Shown: in pieces, positions 45,605 through 58,547 of the stretch | Layout of the letters: every line of letters begins with the position of its first letter | Numbering within the stretch: position 1 is the stretch's first letter | Assembly (NCBI RefSeq): GCF_042477335.2 | Contig: NC_091255.1 | Span: 43,998,501-44,062,500, forward strand | Origin: Ovis canadensis | Taxonomy: Eukaryota > Chordata > Mammalia > Artiodactyla > Bovidae | Direction of reading: 5' to 3' | Length of the DNA: 64,000 bases | Program-made: the position numbers and the translations under genes | The notes under the pieces: generated by a model | The model's input: the letters and a program-made list of their open reading frames with translations, nothing else | What the model was told of the DNA's origin: nothing | Databases searched by the model: none

Positions 45605-45785
45605 AAAAAGTGAAAGTTGCTCAGTCATGTCCAACTCTGTGACTCCATGGACTATATAGTCCATGGAATTCTCCAGGCCAGAATACTGGAGTGGGTAGCC
45701 TTTCCCTTCTCCAGGGGATCTTCCCAACCCAGGGATCAAACCCAGGTCTCCCGCATTGCAGGCGGATTCTTTACCAGCTGAGCCA
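45605..45785 (-). repeat. Bov-tA
   Basis: AAGTTGCTCAGTCATGTCC to GATTCTTTACCAGCTGAGCC. Confidence 0.92.
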
Positions 45786-46171
45786 ATAATATATATAATT
45801 AGTATCATAATATATCAGTATATTATCTATCACCATAATCAATTTTAGAACATTTTCATTAGGCCCAAAAGAAACCCATCCCCTTTAGCATTCACTCTTA
45901 TTTTCCCTTGTTCCACCAGCCAGCCTGAGGCAACCACCGACCTTTCATGTGGTCCTTTGTGACTGGCTTCTTTTTCTTAGAATATTTTCAAGGTTCAATA
46001 CTTCCATGTTGTAATATGTACTTCATTTCTTTTTGTTATTGAATAATAAATATTTAATTATATGCATATATAATATTTTAATTCAAGAATTGATAGATAT
46101 TTGGCAGAATGTTGTTTCAAACAAATGTGATCACTGAGCTAGCAGAAGCTTAAAATTAGTTCATATACATG

Positions 46172-46380
46172 TGCGTGCTAAATCGCTTCAGTCCTGTCCA
46201 ACTCTCCACAACATTACAGGCTGTAGCCTACCAGGCTCCTCTGTTCATGGGATTCTCCAGGCAAGAATACTGGAGTGGGTTGCCACTTCCTTCTCCAGGG
46301 GATCTTCCTGACCAGGGATTGAACCTGTGTCTGTTTCCTGCATTGGCGGTGGGTTCTTTACCACTAGCGCCATCTGGGAA
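46172..46380 (-). repeat. Bov-tA
   Basis: AATCGCTTCAGTCCTGTCC to TACCACTAGCGCCATCTGG. Confidence 0.92.
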
Positions 46381-46581
46381 GCAATATATAAATATATATC
46401 TCATATATTTCTATGTTGAATTTATACTTCAGCACACTTACTATTAAGACTTTGTTATAATCTTAGACCTGAATATCAGTTTTTTCCCTCTAAAGTTTCT
46501 GATGTGTATGATAGTGTGGAAAGACAAAATAAAGTCTTGCCCTAAGTTTTTCGGCTCCTCGGACTTCTAGGAAAACAGAGG

Positions 46582-46621
46582 CATATATATATAGGCGTAT
46601 ACATATATACATATATATGTG

Positions 46622-46655
<34 letters not shown>

Positions 46656-46660
46656 CATAC
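46582..46660. repeat. Compound microsatellite (TA/TATG)n(GA)n
   Basis: Alternating ATATAT with CATATA interruptions, then (AG)8-9. Confidence 0.95.
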
Positions 46661-47700
46661 ATATAGGTGCCCAAGTAAGAGTCCTTAGGAGAGAAAAAAG
46701 AAAAGAAAAAACAGATCCAGAGAAGATTAGTTCCTGGTTTTTAAATGCGAGCTTTAGAAAAGAAAGGGCAGTTGGGGCACATATCCAACTAGCTGATCGG
46801 CAAATCTAAGACCTACACATATACACAAACAATAAGAGGTGACTGCTTGGTGAGGGTGCGAAAGGGGGACAGTACAGGCCACAAATTCAATCACGTGTGT
46901 CCTTGTAAGGCTAAGTTTTGCACCTCCTTACTGCTTTTGTGGGTCTCTGGTTGGGTACAGATTGGGAGACTTTGGAGAACTAGTTCGTACTTACAGAACT
47001 TGAATTTGTAAATACCAAATTGAGAGTTTTTATGATCCTGGGAGGTAGCTGATTCCCCAGTGAACCATTCTTTACTCAAATCTTGCCTTCCCAGGCCCTA
47101 TTCTTACAGGATTTGAGGTGACAGTACTCTTCCGTCACCTGCTGTGGAGATCACGGGCTTTGGGGTGTATTTTCTGCCCCATTTGTTCCTGGTCAGAACA
47201 CCAGGAAGTGATCCTTGACTCAGCCCGCCCGAGGTTTGGGTGTTGTCATTCCCCACACGTGATTTTCTACCAGCCGGCGAGAGACCTCACGTACCACCAG
47301 ACTTACTCATCCTAGTGACTCCACCTCTTTCCTCCTCTACTCTCCACCCCACGTTAGCCTGTCCTGCTGAGAGATTAGAGGAAAGGAGGGTGCTTGGAGC
47401 CAGGAAATTCCACTCTCCCAAGTAGTCCGTGAGGAGAGAAACTAGTGTTTGGGAAAGTGCAAGATTATGGAGTTTGTTTTACACTTCTCCAGGATGCTTT
47501 GCACGTTCTCTGTTTAAGGCTAACCTTACTGTCTTAACCCCAAATAATTCCTTCCTATTCAAGACCACCTTATTACTGAGGCGGACCTTGTCCCCGTTAA
47601 GGTTGCTTTCCCTTTCCCTGTGTTCCACTACTCTGAGTCCGGAATTCTCAAATTCTTAGAACTGCTTTGAGCCCCTGATCGGCCTCCTTCCCGTTCTAGC
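46661..47700. other. Unassigned stretch upstream of SPAG9
   Basis: No repeat or exon recognised; CpG content rises toward the right. Confidence 0.5.
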
Positions 47701-47859
47701 CGCGTGACCTTGAGTGAACCATTAACTTCTCCAGGCCTACTTTCCGCGTCTGTGAAACGAAGTCCAAAACGTCTACCGCACCAAGCCTGTGACGAGGCCC
47801 AAATACGAAAGCCCTTTGTGCGCTGTAAAAACTAATAAAATGTTAGCTATTCTGGATTC

Positions 47860-48900
47860 TAAGCACTCTTCCAGAAACCCTTGGTTTCCTTTGGGGCTCG
47901 GCCCGCAAATCGCGCCTGGGGTGGGTACTTCTCACCACCCTCCTATCGCAGTCTTTCCCATTGGCTTACACGACGTCCGCGCGGCGCCCAGTATTGACGC
48001 AACGCCGCCTCCGCTGGCGCAGGGTGCTGCATTGGCCCCGCCCCCGACCGCGCCTGGCCTCCTGCGGGGTCCCGCCCTACGGGCTGACACGGGCGGATCC
48101 CGCCCCTTCAGTGACGTGTGGCGCGCGCAGCCCGGCCGCCCCGGCAGTTGGTGCAGCGTCGGTTGGGCTGAATACTCTCGCTTCACCCCTCCCCTCCTCC
48201 GGCTCGGGCCCCCACCCCGCCGGGCCCAGCCCCAGCTCCAGCCGCAGCGGCCCCGTCCCGTGCGGGCCCGTGTCGCCCCCTCAGCCGGAGACGCCCCCGG
48301 CCGGCGGGCAGCCCGCCACCATGGAGCTGGAGGACGGTGTGGTGTACCAGGAGGAGCCCGGCGGCTCCGGGGCCGTGATGTCGGAGCGGGTGTCCGGCCT
48401 GGCCGGCTCCATCTACCGCGAGTTCGAGCGGCTCATCGGGCGCTACGACGAGGAGGTGGTCAAGGAGCTGATGCCACTGGTGGTAGCCGTGCTGGAGAAC
48501 CTGGACTCGGTGTTCGCGCAGGACCAAGAGCACCAGGTGGAGCTGGAGCTGCTCCGGGACGACAACGAGCAGCTCATCACCCAGTACGAGCGAGAGAAGG
48601 CGCTGCGCAAGCACGCAGAGGAGGTGAGGCCGGCCAGAGGGGAGGGTGAGGGCCGGGCCCGAGGGCCGGGGGGTCGCGCTCCGTCTCGGAGGGGAGGCGC
48701 GCCGGCCTCCTTGGGGCAGGCCTCAGTCCGAGGCTCGTCGGAATGAGCCTGGCGGCCGAGAGGCCCCAGTACCCCCGGCCAGCATTGGACGCCCAGGGAG
48801 ATGGGTGAGTGAGTGTCTTGGAGAAGAGAGTGAGATGGGGGAAGAAGGCCTGGGGAGGAAGCCACAGCCTGGCCTGAGGGCACCTGGGGTTGGCTGAGAG
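47860..48900 (+). promoter_or_regulatory. SPAG9: SPAG9 CpG island and promoter
   Basis: A dense CpG region. Upstream of the ATG are two inverted CCAAT boxes (ATTGG at 47960-47964 and 48031-48035), GC boxes (CCCCGCCCCCG at 48036-48046, CCCGCCCC near 48099), and a CRE half-site TGACGTG at 48111-48117. No TATA box. The transcription start is probably near 48120-48200. NF-Y, Sp1 and CREB/ATF use is inferred. Confidence 0.75.
48321..48623 (+). CDS. SPAG9: SPAG9 (JIP4) coding exon 1
   Basis: JIP4 is a cytoplasmic scaffold linking JNK signalling and Rab/Arf-marked organelles to kinesin-1 and dynein-dynactin. This exon encodes the first 101 residues, starting [19 protein letters not shown] and ending KALRKHAEE, then the donor GTGAGG at 48624. 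Residues about 20-95 form the RH1 domain, leading into the N-terminal coiled coil ([14 protein letters not shown]). The start has a strong Kozak context, GCCACCATGG. The exon ends in phase 0; the next human residues, KFIEFED, are not found in the window. Very high match to the human N terminus as remembered. The stretch before the ATG is 5' UTR. Confidence 0.97.
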
Positions 48901-50162
48901 CGGTATTTTAGGGTATCTGCCTGCTCTTGTAGTTTAGGGAAGTTTCCGACCACCGTGGGGGTAGTCAGACGGCGTTTCAAACTTTTACCTTGGGGTGGTG
49001 GGTGGAGCGCCTTTAAACAACTGTCCTGGATATGTAACTTCCGCTGGTTCCAGTACCTTTCCTGGGGGTTGCTGCTTTGGGAAGTTTGATATCTTCCTCT
49101 TTCGGTCTGTTTCTTGATATTTTAACCCTACTGAGGAAGTTTTATTTTATGTGTTACGTGCGTTGGTTGAGACTTTGTCGACACTTAGATGTATGGGAAT
49201 ACTCTGTAAATATGGAGAGTATACAATTTTATCGTATTGGTATACCACATCAATGCACTCTTCCTTGTCAGGTGGTAACCTTGGACAGTTCCCTTTAAAA
49301 ACTATTTATAAAAAGGACGGGGAAGTGGTAGGGGGCGGGTTAAGGAGATGTGGGTGACAGTTGGCAACTCTTTTCAGAGACTGCACTTGGCCAGCTTTTA
49401 ACTTTATAATACCTCAGCTTTTAACTTTAGTGACCTCGGTGCCCCAACCTTGACTTTGAGCCTTTTGGAGCTCTGGAGTGCAAGTGATAGGTGTTTTAAC
49501 TTCTTGAGGTGGTCAAGGATTCTAGCTTTCAGTATATGCTGGCATTATTTCTGTGGAATTTATCTGATGTAGGTGAAGTGTCCTGTTCATCTTTGTTTCC
49601 TGAGCGTCTAGCAAACCTGGGCAAATATATGGTGATAGAAGGAAGCTAAATAACTAATTATTGAAGGAATGACATACTGTCTTTCAGAAATAATTGAAAA
49701 GTTTTAAAGATGTGCAGCTCATTTCCTGACACTAAATAGTACCACCATGTAAACTTTTTTTACTTAATACGTTTGTATGAGGTCAAATAGTTGTTGTTTT
49801 CCTTAAGTTTGACTGCATGATGCTTTTTAGTTCTGATTTTGCGATCCATTTGTCTCAAAGGGATGCTAATGAATTTGCCAAACAAAACTGACTTTATTTC
49901 AAAAGTATTTCCAAGTATATATGGAAGGAAAGGTTGGAAAAGAAAATCTAAGGATGAATCACAATTTCCACTAGTTTACTAGCACTCTTTATGGAATGGA
50001 GCTTATGTACTACTCCTGAGATGACTTGCCATGTCTTCATGCTCAGAGAGGCCCTTGCTATTTTATGGACGTACATGGGAAGACTGTGGAATTAACCGAA
50101 TATACACACAGGTGAGGAACAGGCCCGGCATGACTTTATTATCACAGGTAAAAGAAATTGTT

Positions 50163-50452
50163 GGACTTCCCTAGTGCTCCAGTGGTTAAGAGTCTGCCTG
50201 GAAATGCAGGGGACAGAGGTTTGATCTGTGTTCTGAAAACATTCCACATGGCATGGGGCAGCTAAGCCTGTGCACTTGACAGCTAATGAAACGCACACAC
50301 CCTAGAGCCTGTGCTCTGCAACAGGAGAAGCCATGCAGGGAGAAACCTGCACACCCCAAGGAAGAGTTGTTCCCCCTCATCCAGCTCGTTGCAACTAGAG
50401 AAAGCCCATGCACAGCAGAAAAGACCCAGGATAGCCATAAGTAAATAAATAC
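50163..50452 (+). repeat. Ruminant tRNA-type SINE
   Basis: GGACTTCCCTAGTGCTCCAG start, AAATAAATACATAA tail. Confidence 0.9.
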
Positions 50453-51140
50453 ATAATTTTAAAAAGCAAGAAATTACCCCATCAGCCTTAAACTCCTGTC
50501 AGTCCATGTAAACATGGGCAAAATGCCAGGGTCATGCATGCCAGGAAAACCATCTGCCACAGGTTGCAGAATCAGAAAATACAACTAACTAAGCTGCTAG
50601 ACTCTGGATTATATATTAATTTCTTAAGTAAATGACATGTAAAAAGTGGCTATCCAATGACTTCTTTTGTAATTGATGCTTCTTCAAATGTGCCGGTAAG
50701 TTCTATGTAATGAAGCATGACCTGAGACTAAGAATGTTGATGGCTAGATGACCACAAATGTAAAGTCGTCTTGTTACCAGTTTTCATGTAAGATCATAGA
50801 TCAAGTTTTACCCATGTACTCAGAAATTCAGTCTCTCTTAGGTAAATTTGCAGAAATGATTCTGTGTTTAATTTTCTCTAAGTTTTGTGGCCTTTAAATA
50901 GGAAATGTAATCTTTATTATAATGATATTACTTAATTTGAATACCTTCTGTCTTTTTCTTTGCTTTAATTTGAATTTGTTGTGACGAGTTAACCTGCTGG
51001 TTTTGAGTCTATAAAAATAATCTGAAGAAGGGCTGATTTTATATAGATTTATAACCAGCTTCAAATCCTAGTCAAGAAATCTCATTTTATAGCTTACCAC
51101 TCTCCCCTTTGGGCTCCCTGCTCCAGCCATATATATATGT

Positions 51141-51586
51141 GTAGTCAAAGCTGTGGTTTTTCCCGTAGTGATGTATGGATGTGAGAGCTGAACCATAAGG
51201 AAGGCTGAGCACTGAAGAATTGATGCTTTTAAATTGTGGTGCTGGAGAAGACTGTTGAGAGTCCCTTGGGCAGCAAGATCAAACCAGTCAGTCCTAAAGG
51301 AAATCAACCTTGAATATTCATTGGAAGGACTGATGGTGCGGCTCTAACACTTCGACCACCTGATGCAAGGCATGGACTCGATAGAAAAGACCCTGATGCT
51401 GGGGAAGTATTGAGGGCTTGAGAAGGGGGCGACAGAGGATGTGCTGGTAGGATGTCAGCAATGACTCAATCAACTTGAATTTGAGCAAACTCCAGGAGAT
51501 AATGAAGGGCTGGAAAACCTGGCATTCTGTGGTCCATGGGGTTGCCAAGAATCGAGTATGACTTAGCGACTGAACAACAGTATATA
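51141..51586 (+). repeat. BovB 3' end, diverged
   Basis: AGTCAAAGCTGTGGTTTTTCC to GACTGAACAACAG; more diverged than other copies. Confidence 0.9.
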
Positions 51587-51587
51587 T

Positions 51588-51748
51588 TTAAAATATTTAT
51601 TTATGTGTGTGCCAGGTCTTAGTTGTGGCACACGAGATCTTTGACTTTATTGAGGCATGTGGGATCTAGTTCCCTGAGCAGGGATGTAACCCTGGTCCCC
51701 TGCATTGGGAGCATGAAGCTTTAGCCACTGGACCACCAGGGAAGTCCC
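51588..51748 (-). repeat. Ruminant tRNA-type SINE
   Basis: Ends GGACCACCAGGGAAGTCCCC. CCATATATATAT occurs left of the BovB (51127) and right of this SINE (51752). Confidence 0.9.
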
Positions 51749-52171
51749 CAACCATATATATATTTTTCCATTTAACCAAGTACTGTCTGATGCCTTCACC
51801 CCCTTGGCCTAGAATACTTTTCCCTCAGAGCTTCATCCTGACTAGCTCCTCACTTTTGACTCAGCTTAAATTTCACTTCTTCAGCTCAACATTTCCTGTC
51901 TACTCTATCCAAGGTAAACCTGTGAATCTATGAACAATCGATCTGTTAAATCATTGATTACAAAAACAGTTCACAAGTTGCGTGACACAGACCAAAAAAA
52001 AAAAAATCTAGAGAGAGATGTTATTCTTAGGAAGAATATGTTAGTGTTTTTTATGTTTGTGTAAATTCTGATTCTTTTAGAATAGACATGATTTGTTTTG
52101 AGTAATTAAAAAAAATTTCCCTGAAATAGGCAAATGAATTAAAGAAAACTTTTCTTAAGAAATTCGGTTTA

Positions 52172-52258
52172 AATTTTTTTTTATTGACGTATAGTTGATT
52201 TGCAGTGCTGTGTTAATTTCAGATGTATAGCAAAGTGATCCAGTTATACATAGTGAAT
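52172..52258 (-). repeat. L1 3' end fragment
   Basis: TTATTGACGTATAGTTGATTT and AAAGTGATCCAGTTATACA. Confidence 0.85.
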
Positions 52259-52556
52259 TTAGTTTTAAAGTGAGAGTTTAGCGTGATTGACTGGAAGAGA
52301 TTGCACATAGAAATGAAGATGTACCCTCTTCATCCTCCTTGAGTAGTAGAAGCATATATGAAGACAGAATATCTTTGCTGGGAAGAAGATGATGTGATTA
52401 TGTGGTTTTTAGGACTGCTTTTCTGTGGGTTTTTGTCTAAAATGAAGTGATTAAATGCATAGGTGAGGGATATTACTGAGAATTTTCTAATTAACTTTTT
52501 TCCAATGAATCAGCACTTAAAGCAGTAACAATTGATATTTTATATGAAGACTTACG

Positions 52557-52888
52557 GGCTTCCTTGGTAGCTCAGCTGGTAAAGAATCCTCCTGCAATGC
52601 AGGAGACCCCAGTTTGATTCCTGGGTCAGGAAATTCCCTGGAGAAGGGATAGGCTACCCACTCCAGTATTCATGGGCTTCCCTGGTGGCTCAGATGGTGA
52701 AGAACTCACCTGCAATGCGGGAGACCTGGGTTTGATCCCTGGGTTGGGAAGATCCCCAGAGGATGGCATGGCAGTCTACACCAGTATTCTTGCTTGGAGA
52801 ATCCCCATGGACCGAGGAGCCTGGCAGGCTGCAGTCCATGGGGTCGCAGAGTGCGACACGACTGAGCCACTAAGCGCAGCACAGCATA
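52557..52888 (+). repeat. Bov-tA with duplicated head and target duplication
   Basis: Two tRNA-like heads (52557 and 52674) before one BovA tail; GAAGACTT flanks both sides. Confidence 0.93.
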
Positions 52889-53012
52889 AGAAGACTTGTT
52901 ATCAGGTTGTTTTCTTTGCAAGTCTGTGCATATGAGAGTGAATGATGAGATTTGTGGGCAGGAAGGCAGGCGGGGATTTTGATGTAGTTCTCATTCTTTC
53001 ATGAGAATATAT

Positions 53013-53181
53013 TATTTTTTAAAATTAAAATTTATTTCTTGAGGCTGTGCCTGGTCTTAGTTGCGTCATGCAGGATCTGTAGTTGCAGCATGTGGGATCA
53101 CACTCCCTAACGAGGGATTGAACCAAGGCCCCCTGCACTGGGAGTGAGGAGCCTCAGCCACTGGACCACCAGGGAAGTCCC
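53013..53181 (-). repeat. Ruminant tRNA-type SINE
   Basis: Ends GGACCACCAGGGAAGTCCCC. Confidence 0.92.
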
Positions 53182-53513
53182 CATAAAAATATGTCATTCA
53201 AAAATGCTAAGGAAATTAATTTTTGTTTGTGAAATAATTTACAATGAAAGTTAACTTCTTCAATAAACCCTTAGAAAGGAATATTTGAAGTCTTTTCAGT
53301 TCAAGACAGGAATGAAGAGTAATTTTGAATACTTTAGCTTATATTTGTTGAGGACTTAGGATCTTAAAAACAGAAATTCCATATTTGCTTCAACGTTGTT
53401 TATTTTGTTTCTTTGGCAGAGTTGTTATTTGAATTGATATTTATGATGGTTCTTTAGTTTTAATTCTATTACTCTGGTATCAAAAGGAATTTAATTTGCT
53501 ATTAAGTAGGTTT

Positions 53514-53640
53514 TGGGGATCCCCTGGTGGTCCAGTGGTTAGAACTCTGAGCTTCCACTACAGGGGCATGGGTTTGATCCTTGGTTGTGGGGGAGGGACG
53601 GACTAAGAGCCCCATACTGCACAGTGAGGCAAATAATAAT
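53514..53640 (+). repeat. Ruminant tRNA-type SINE
   Basis: GGGGATCCCCTGGTGGTCCAG start. Confidence 0.9.
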
Positions 53641-53794
53641 AATTTTAAAAGTAGGTTTATTTCACTACAGTGGAGCAGTAGTGGAATGGTGGTTTATTTA
53701 TATGCGCAGATGATCTGTTAGTACAGAGCAATTTGCTGGTCCATTGAACATTTGACATGAAGTTTTCAAACCACTTGTTCAGTGTTTTTTAATT

Positions 53795-54110
53795 TTAATC
53801 TTATTTATTTATGTTTGGCTGTGCTGGCGTTTGTTGCTGCATGGGCTTTCCTCTCATTGTGGTGAGCGGGGCTGTTCTCTAGTTGTGGTGTGCAGGCTTC
53901 TCATTGCCGTGGCTTCTTTTGTCATGGAACATGGGCTCTAGGGCGTGTGGACTTCAGGAGTTTCAGCTCCTGGGCTCTAGAGCACAGGCTCAGTAGTTGT
54001 GGCACACAGGCTTAGCTATTCTGTGGCATGTGGGATCTTCCTGCATCAGGGATCGAACCAGTATCTCCTTCATTGGTAGGCAGAATCTTTTCCATGGAGC
54101 CACCAAGGAA
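53795..54110 (-). repeat. Long ruminant tRNA-type SINE
   Basis: TTTATTTATGTTTGGCTGTGC to GAGCCACCAAGGAAGG. Confidence 0.88.
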
Positions 54111-54639
54111 GGTAAGCTAAGGAATCCAAGAAATCCAGTGGTTTTTAAAACCAGTATCTTGTGGTATCTTTAGGGAACTAAAGATTTTTGGTCCAAGAAT
54201 AACTGAGGTGCTGACTTCATTTCTCTGTCTTGGTTTAGTTACAGCAAGGGTCAACAGCTTTTTGGACTGTTACATCTTAACTTCTTTAAACCTAAGTTTT
54301 AGAATGCTCAAAATACACTGTAGTGCTTCATTGATCTCTGTATACACAAATGAATTTATACATAAACCCAGTACATTTAAAAAATACGTATTTTCATATT
54401 TTGAAAATACCTTTTTTTTTTTTTTTTGCTGAACTATTGAAATAAGCTTCACACTGCCCCTTGTCAGAGTAGATATGTCCTTGCCTGTCAGTCCCTACTT
54501 CCAGGCACTTTCTGAAATGAACAGTCTGTTTGTTCTTCTTGCTTACTTTGATGAGAGGGTGTGTATGTCACCTTTTGAAATGGTAATCAGAGATAGTTAT
54601 TGTTTAGCTATTAAGATAGATCTTACCATTTACCTTCAG

Positions 54640-54838
54640 GATTTCTTGGTGGCTCAGATGGTAAAGAATCTGCCTGCAGCAGGAGACCCAGGTTTGATCC
54701 CTGGGTCAGGAAGATCCCCTGGAGAAGGGAATCGCAACCCACTCTAGTATTCTTGCCTGGAAAATTCCATGGACAGAGGAGCCTGGCAAGCTAGTCAGTG
54801 GGGTCGCAAAGAGTCAGACACAACTGAGGAGCTAACAG
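54640..54838 (+). repeat. Bov-tA with target duplication
   Basis: TTTACCTTCAG left and TTTACCTTTCAG right. Confidence 0.92.
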
Positions 54839-55824
54839 TTTACCTTTTACCTTTCAGAGATTTCTGAATTTAAGTTTCTTAGTATCTATTATGTGTCCCT
54901 GGGATAGTGACATTCACATTTTACTTATTTAAAATCACAAAAGAGACTATGAAAATGGCCAAGGTACCAGGATGGATTAGTTGAGTAAAAACGACTTACT
55001 AGATTACTGTGGTATATGACACAGGTCACTGATCCAATTCTGTGCCTGTGTTTGGTGAGAGAGTTTCTTGGATTCCTTAGCTTACCTTTAACTACACACT
55101 ATGTACTTAAATACTTTTGGTTCCCAGGAGAACTAGTATTAGAATAATGTAGCCAAATACATTTTCTTTTGTTCCCTTGACTAATGGTTGAGTTATTTTA
55201 AAAACACCTTTTTTTTTTTTTGCTGTGCTCAGCACTTACAAAGAATGTAGCTATTACCTAAATTTCTAGGTTGAGATAAGAAATAAAAGCATAGGAGCAG
55301 TTTAATAATGTATGTAATGTGTCTATCAAAAAAGGTGATATTTAAAAATATATGTGTATGAATTCTATACATTTTGAATTTTTGGCCAGTGATATTTAGT
55401 TATTAGCTTCAGTACAAGGCCGTGGAATTCACTCAAGACTTCTGGTGCCTACATACTGACTGAAAGTGAGGGGATAGAAAAAAGTATCCATGCAAATGGA
55501 AATAAAAGAAAGCTGGAGTAGCAGTACCCATATCAGACAAAATAGATTTCAAAATAAAGAATGTTACAGGAGACAAAGAAGGATACTATATAATGATCAA
55601 AAGATCAATACAAGAAGAAGCTATAACAATTGTATATATGTATATGTGTGTATCCAACATAGGAATACCTCAATATCTGTGGCAAATACTAACAGCTGTA
55701 AAAGGAAAAATCAACAGAAAAACAATAATTTTGGGGGGTTTTAATAACTCACTCTCATCAAGAGACAGATCGTCCACACAGAAAATCAGGAAACACAGGC
55801 CTTAAATGACACATTAGATCAGAC

Positions 55825-56320
55825 GGACTTTCAGTTCAGTTCAGTTCAGTCGCCCAGTCGTGTCCGACTCTTTGTGACCCCGTGAATCGCAGCACGCCAG
55901 GCCTCCCTGTCCATCACCGTCTCCCGGAGTTCACTCAGACTCATGTCCATCGAGTCCGTGATGCCATCCAGCCATCCCATCCTCGGTTGTCCCCTTCTCC
56001 TACTGCCCCCAATCCCTCCCAGCATCAGAGTCTTTTCCAGTGAGTCAGCTCTTCGCATGAGGTGGCCAAAGTACTGGAGTTTCAGTTTCAGCATCATTCC
56101 CTCCAAAGAAATCCCAGGGTTGATCTCCTTCAGAATGGACTGGTTGGATCTCCTTGCAGTCCAAGGGACTCTCAAGAGTCTTCTCCAACACCACAGTTCA
56201 AAAGCATCAATTCTTCGGTGCTCAGCCTTCTTCACAGTCTAACTCTCACATCCGTACATGACCATAGGAAAAACCATAGCCTTGACTAGGCGGACCTTGG
56301 TCGGCAAAGTAATGTCCCTG
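55825..56320 (-). repeat. BovB 3' end in L1
   Basis: TTCAGTTCAGTTCAGTTCAG to GGCAAAGTAATGTCCCTGC; near consensus. Confidence 0.96.
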
Positions 56321-57384
56321 CTGATATTTAAAGAATATTCCATCTGAAAGCTGCTAAATACACTTTCTTCTCAAGTGCACATGGAACATTGTCCAGGACA
56401 GATCATATCTTGGGCCACAAATCAAGCCTCGATAACTTTAAGAAAATTGAAATTATATCAAGTATCTTATCTGACCACAATGCTATGGGATTAGAAATCA
56501 ATTACAGGGGAAGAAACTAAGAAAAACACACAAATACATGGAGGCTAAACATATGTCACTGAACAGCTAATGGATCACTAAAGAAATCAAAGAGGAAATA
56601 AAAAGATAGCTAGAGACAAATGACAATGAAAACATGATGGTCCAACACTTTGGGCATACAGCAAAAGGAGTTCTAAGGGGGACATTTATAGCAATACCAT
56701 CTTACCTTAGGAAATAAGAAATATCTCAAATAAACAGACTAACCTTACCCCTAAAGCATCTAGAGAAAGAGGAACAAACAAAGCCCAAATTTAGTAGAAG
56801 GAAAAAAATTACACAAAAATCAGAGCAGAAATAAGTGAAATAAAGATGAAAACAGTAGCAAAGATCAATGAAATTAAAAGCTGATTCTTTAAGAAGATAA
56901 GCAAAATTGATAAACCTCTAGCCAGGCTTATCAAGAAAAAAGGAGAGGACTCACATCAATAAAACTAGAAATGAAAAAGGAGAAGTTTCAACTGACAACA
57001 CAGAAATACAAAGGATCATAAGACACTACTACAAACAACTATGTGCCAATAAAATTGACCGCCTAGAAGAAATGGACAGATTCTTAGGTACAGCCTTCCA
57101 AGACTGAACCAAGAAGAAATAGAAAATGTCAACAGATGATTCACAAGTACTGAAATTGAAACAGTAGTTAAAAAATTTCCAGCAAACAAATGTCCAGGAC
57201 CAGAAGGCTTCACAGGTGAATTCTATCAGACATTTAGAGAAGAGTTAACACTTGTCCTTCTGAAACTGTTATAAAAAAATTGCAGAGGAAGGAATACTGC
57301 CATGCTCATTTTGTGAGGCCACCATCAGCCTGATACCAACACCAAAGATATCAAAAGAAAAGATTATAGGCCAATTATACTGAT

Positions 57385-57540
57385 GATGGAGGGTGAGATG
57401 GTTGGATGGCATCACTGACTTGATGGACATGAGCTTGAGGAGGCTCTGGGAGTTGTTGATAAACAGGGAAGCCTGGTGTGCTGCAGTCCATGGGGGTTGC
57501 AAAGAGTTGGACACGACTGAGAAACTGAACTGAACTGATG
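57385..57540 (+). repeat. BovB 3' end in L1
   Basis: GATGGAGGGTGAGATGGTTGG to GAACTGAACTGATG, flanked by CTGATGA repeats. Confidence 0.93.
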
Positions 57541-58547
57541 CTGATGAATATAGATGCAAAAATCCTCAGCAAAATACTAGCAAACTGAATTCAATAAGAC
57601 ATTAAAAGAGTCATTCACTATGATCAAGTGGGATTTATCCCAGAGATGCAAGGATTCTTAAGTATCCACAAATCAGTCAGTGTGATACACCACATTAACA
57701 AAGTGAGAATAAAAAGAAAGCATATGATCATTTCAGTAGATGCAGAAAAAGCTTTTGATAAAATTCAACACCCATTTATGATAAGAGCTCTCTAGAAAGT
57801 GGGAATAGAGGCCATAATAAAGGCCATATATGACAAACCCATTGCTGACATCATTCTCAGTGATGAAAAGCTGAATTCATTGCTTCTAAGATTGGGAGCA
57901 AGGCAAGAATGTCCATTGTCACCACTTTTATTTAACATAGTTTTGGAAGTCCTAGCCATGGCAAACAAGAGAAAGAAATAAAAGTAATATAAATTGGAAA
58001 AGAAGTAGTAAAATTGTTACTGTTTGATATACATGATACTATACATAGAACATCCTAAAGATGCTACCAGAAAAACACTAGGGCTCATTAGTGAATTTGG
58101 TAAAGTTGTAGGATTCAAAATTAATATGCAAATCTCTTGCATTTCTATATACTAACATCAAAAGATCAGAAAGAAAAATCAAGGAAGCAATCTTTTACCA
58201 TCACATCAAAAAGAACGTAATACCTGGAAATAAACCTACCTTAGGAATCCAAAGACTTGTATTCTGAAAAGTATAAGACACTGATGAAAGTAGTTGGAGA
58301 TAGCACAAACAGATGGAAGGATATACTGTGTTTTGGGATTGGAAGAATCAATATTGTCAAAATGGCTATACCAAAGATCCTAAGGTGATCTTTCAATTTA
58401 ATGCAATTTATATCAAATTATCACTGACACTTTTCACAGAACTAGAACAACAAATTCTAAAATTTATATGGAAACACAAAAGACCCCAAATAGCCAAAGC
58501 AATCCTGAGAAAGAAAAATGAATCTGGAGAAATCAGGGTCCCGACTT

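Larger units (their letters stand above)
45238..46062 (-). mobile_element. Old L1 (L1M type) 3' part with two SINEs
   Basis: Reverse text AACTTTATTGAAATACAATTC, ATCAATTTTAGAACATTTTC and TGTGACTGGCTTCTTTTTC is mammalian-wide L1. Interrupted at 45289-45516 and 45605-45785. Confidence 0.8.

Noticed and set aside
48183-48614. 143-codon minus-strand frame, leucine/valine rich
   Set aside because: Antisense shadow of SPAG9 exon 1.
47789-48649. 286-codon open frame through the SPAG9 CpG island
   Set aside because: Proline/arginine-rich translation in a GC-rich island, overlapping SPAG9 exon 1 in another frame; open because stop codons are rare in such DNA.
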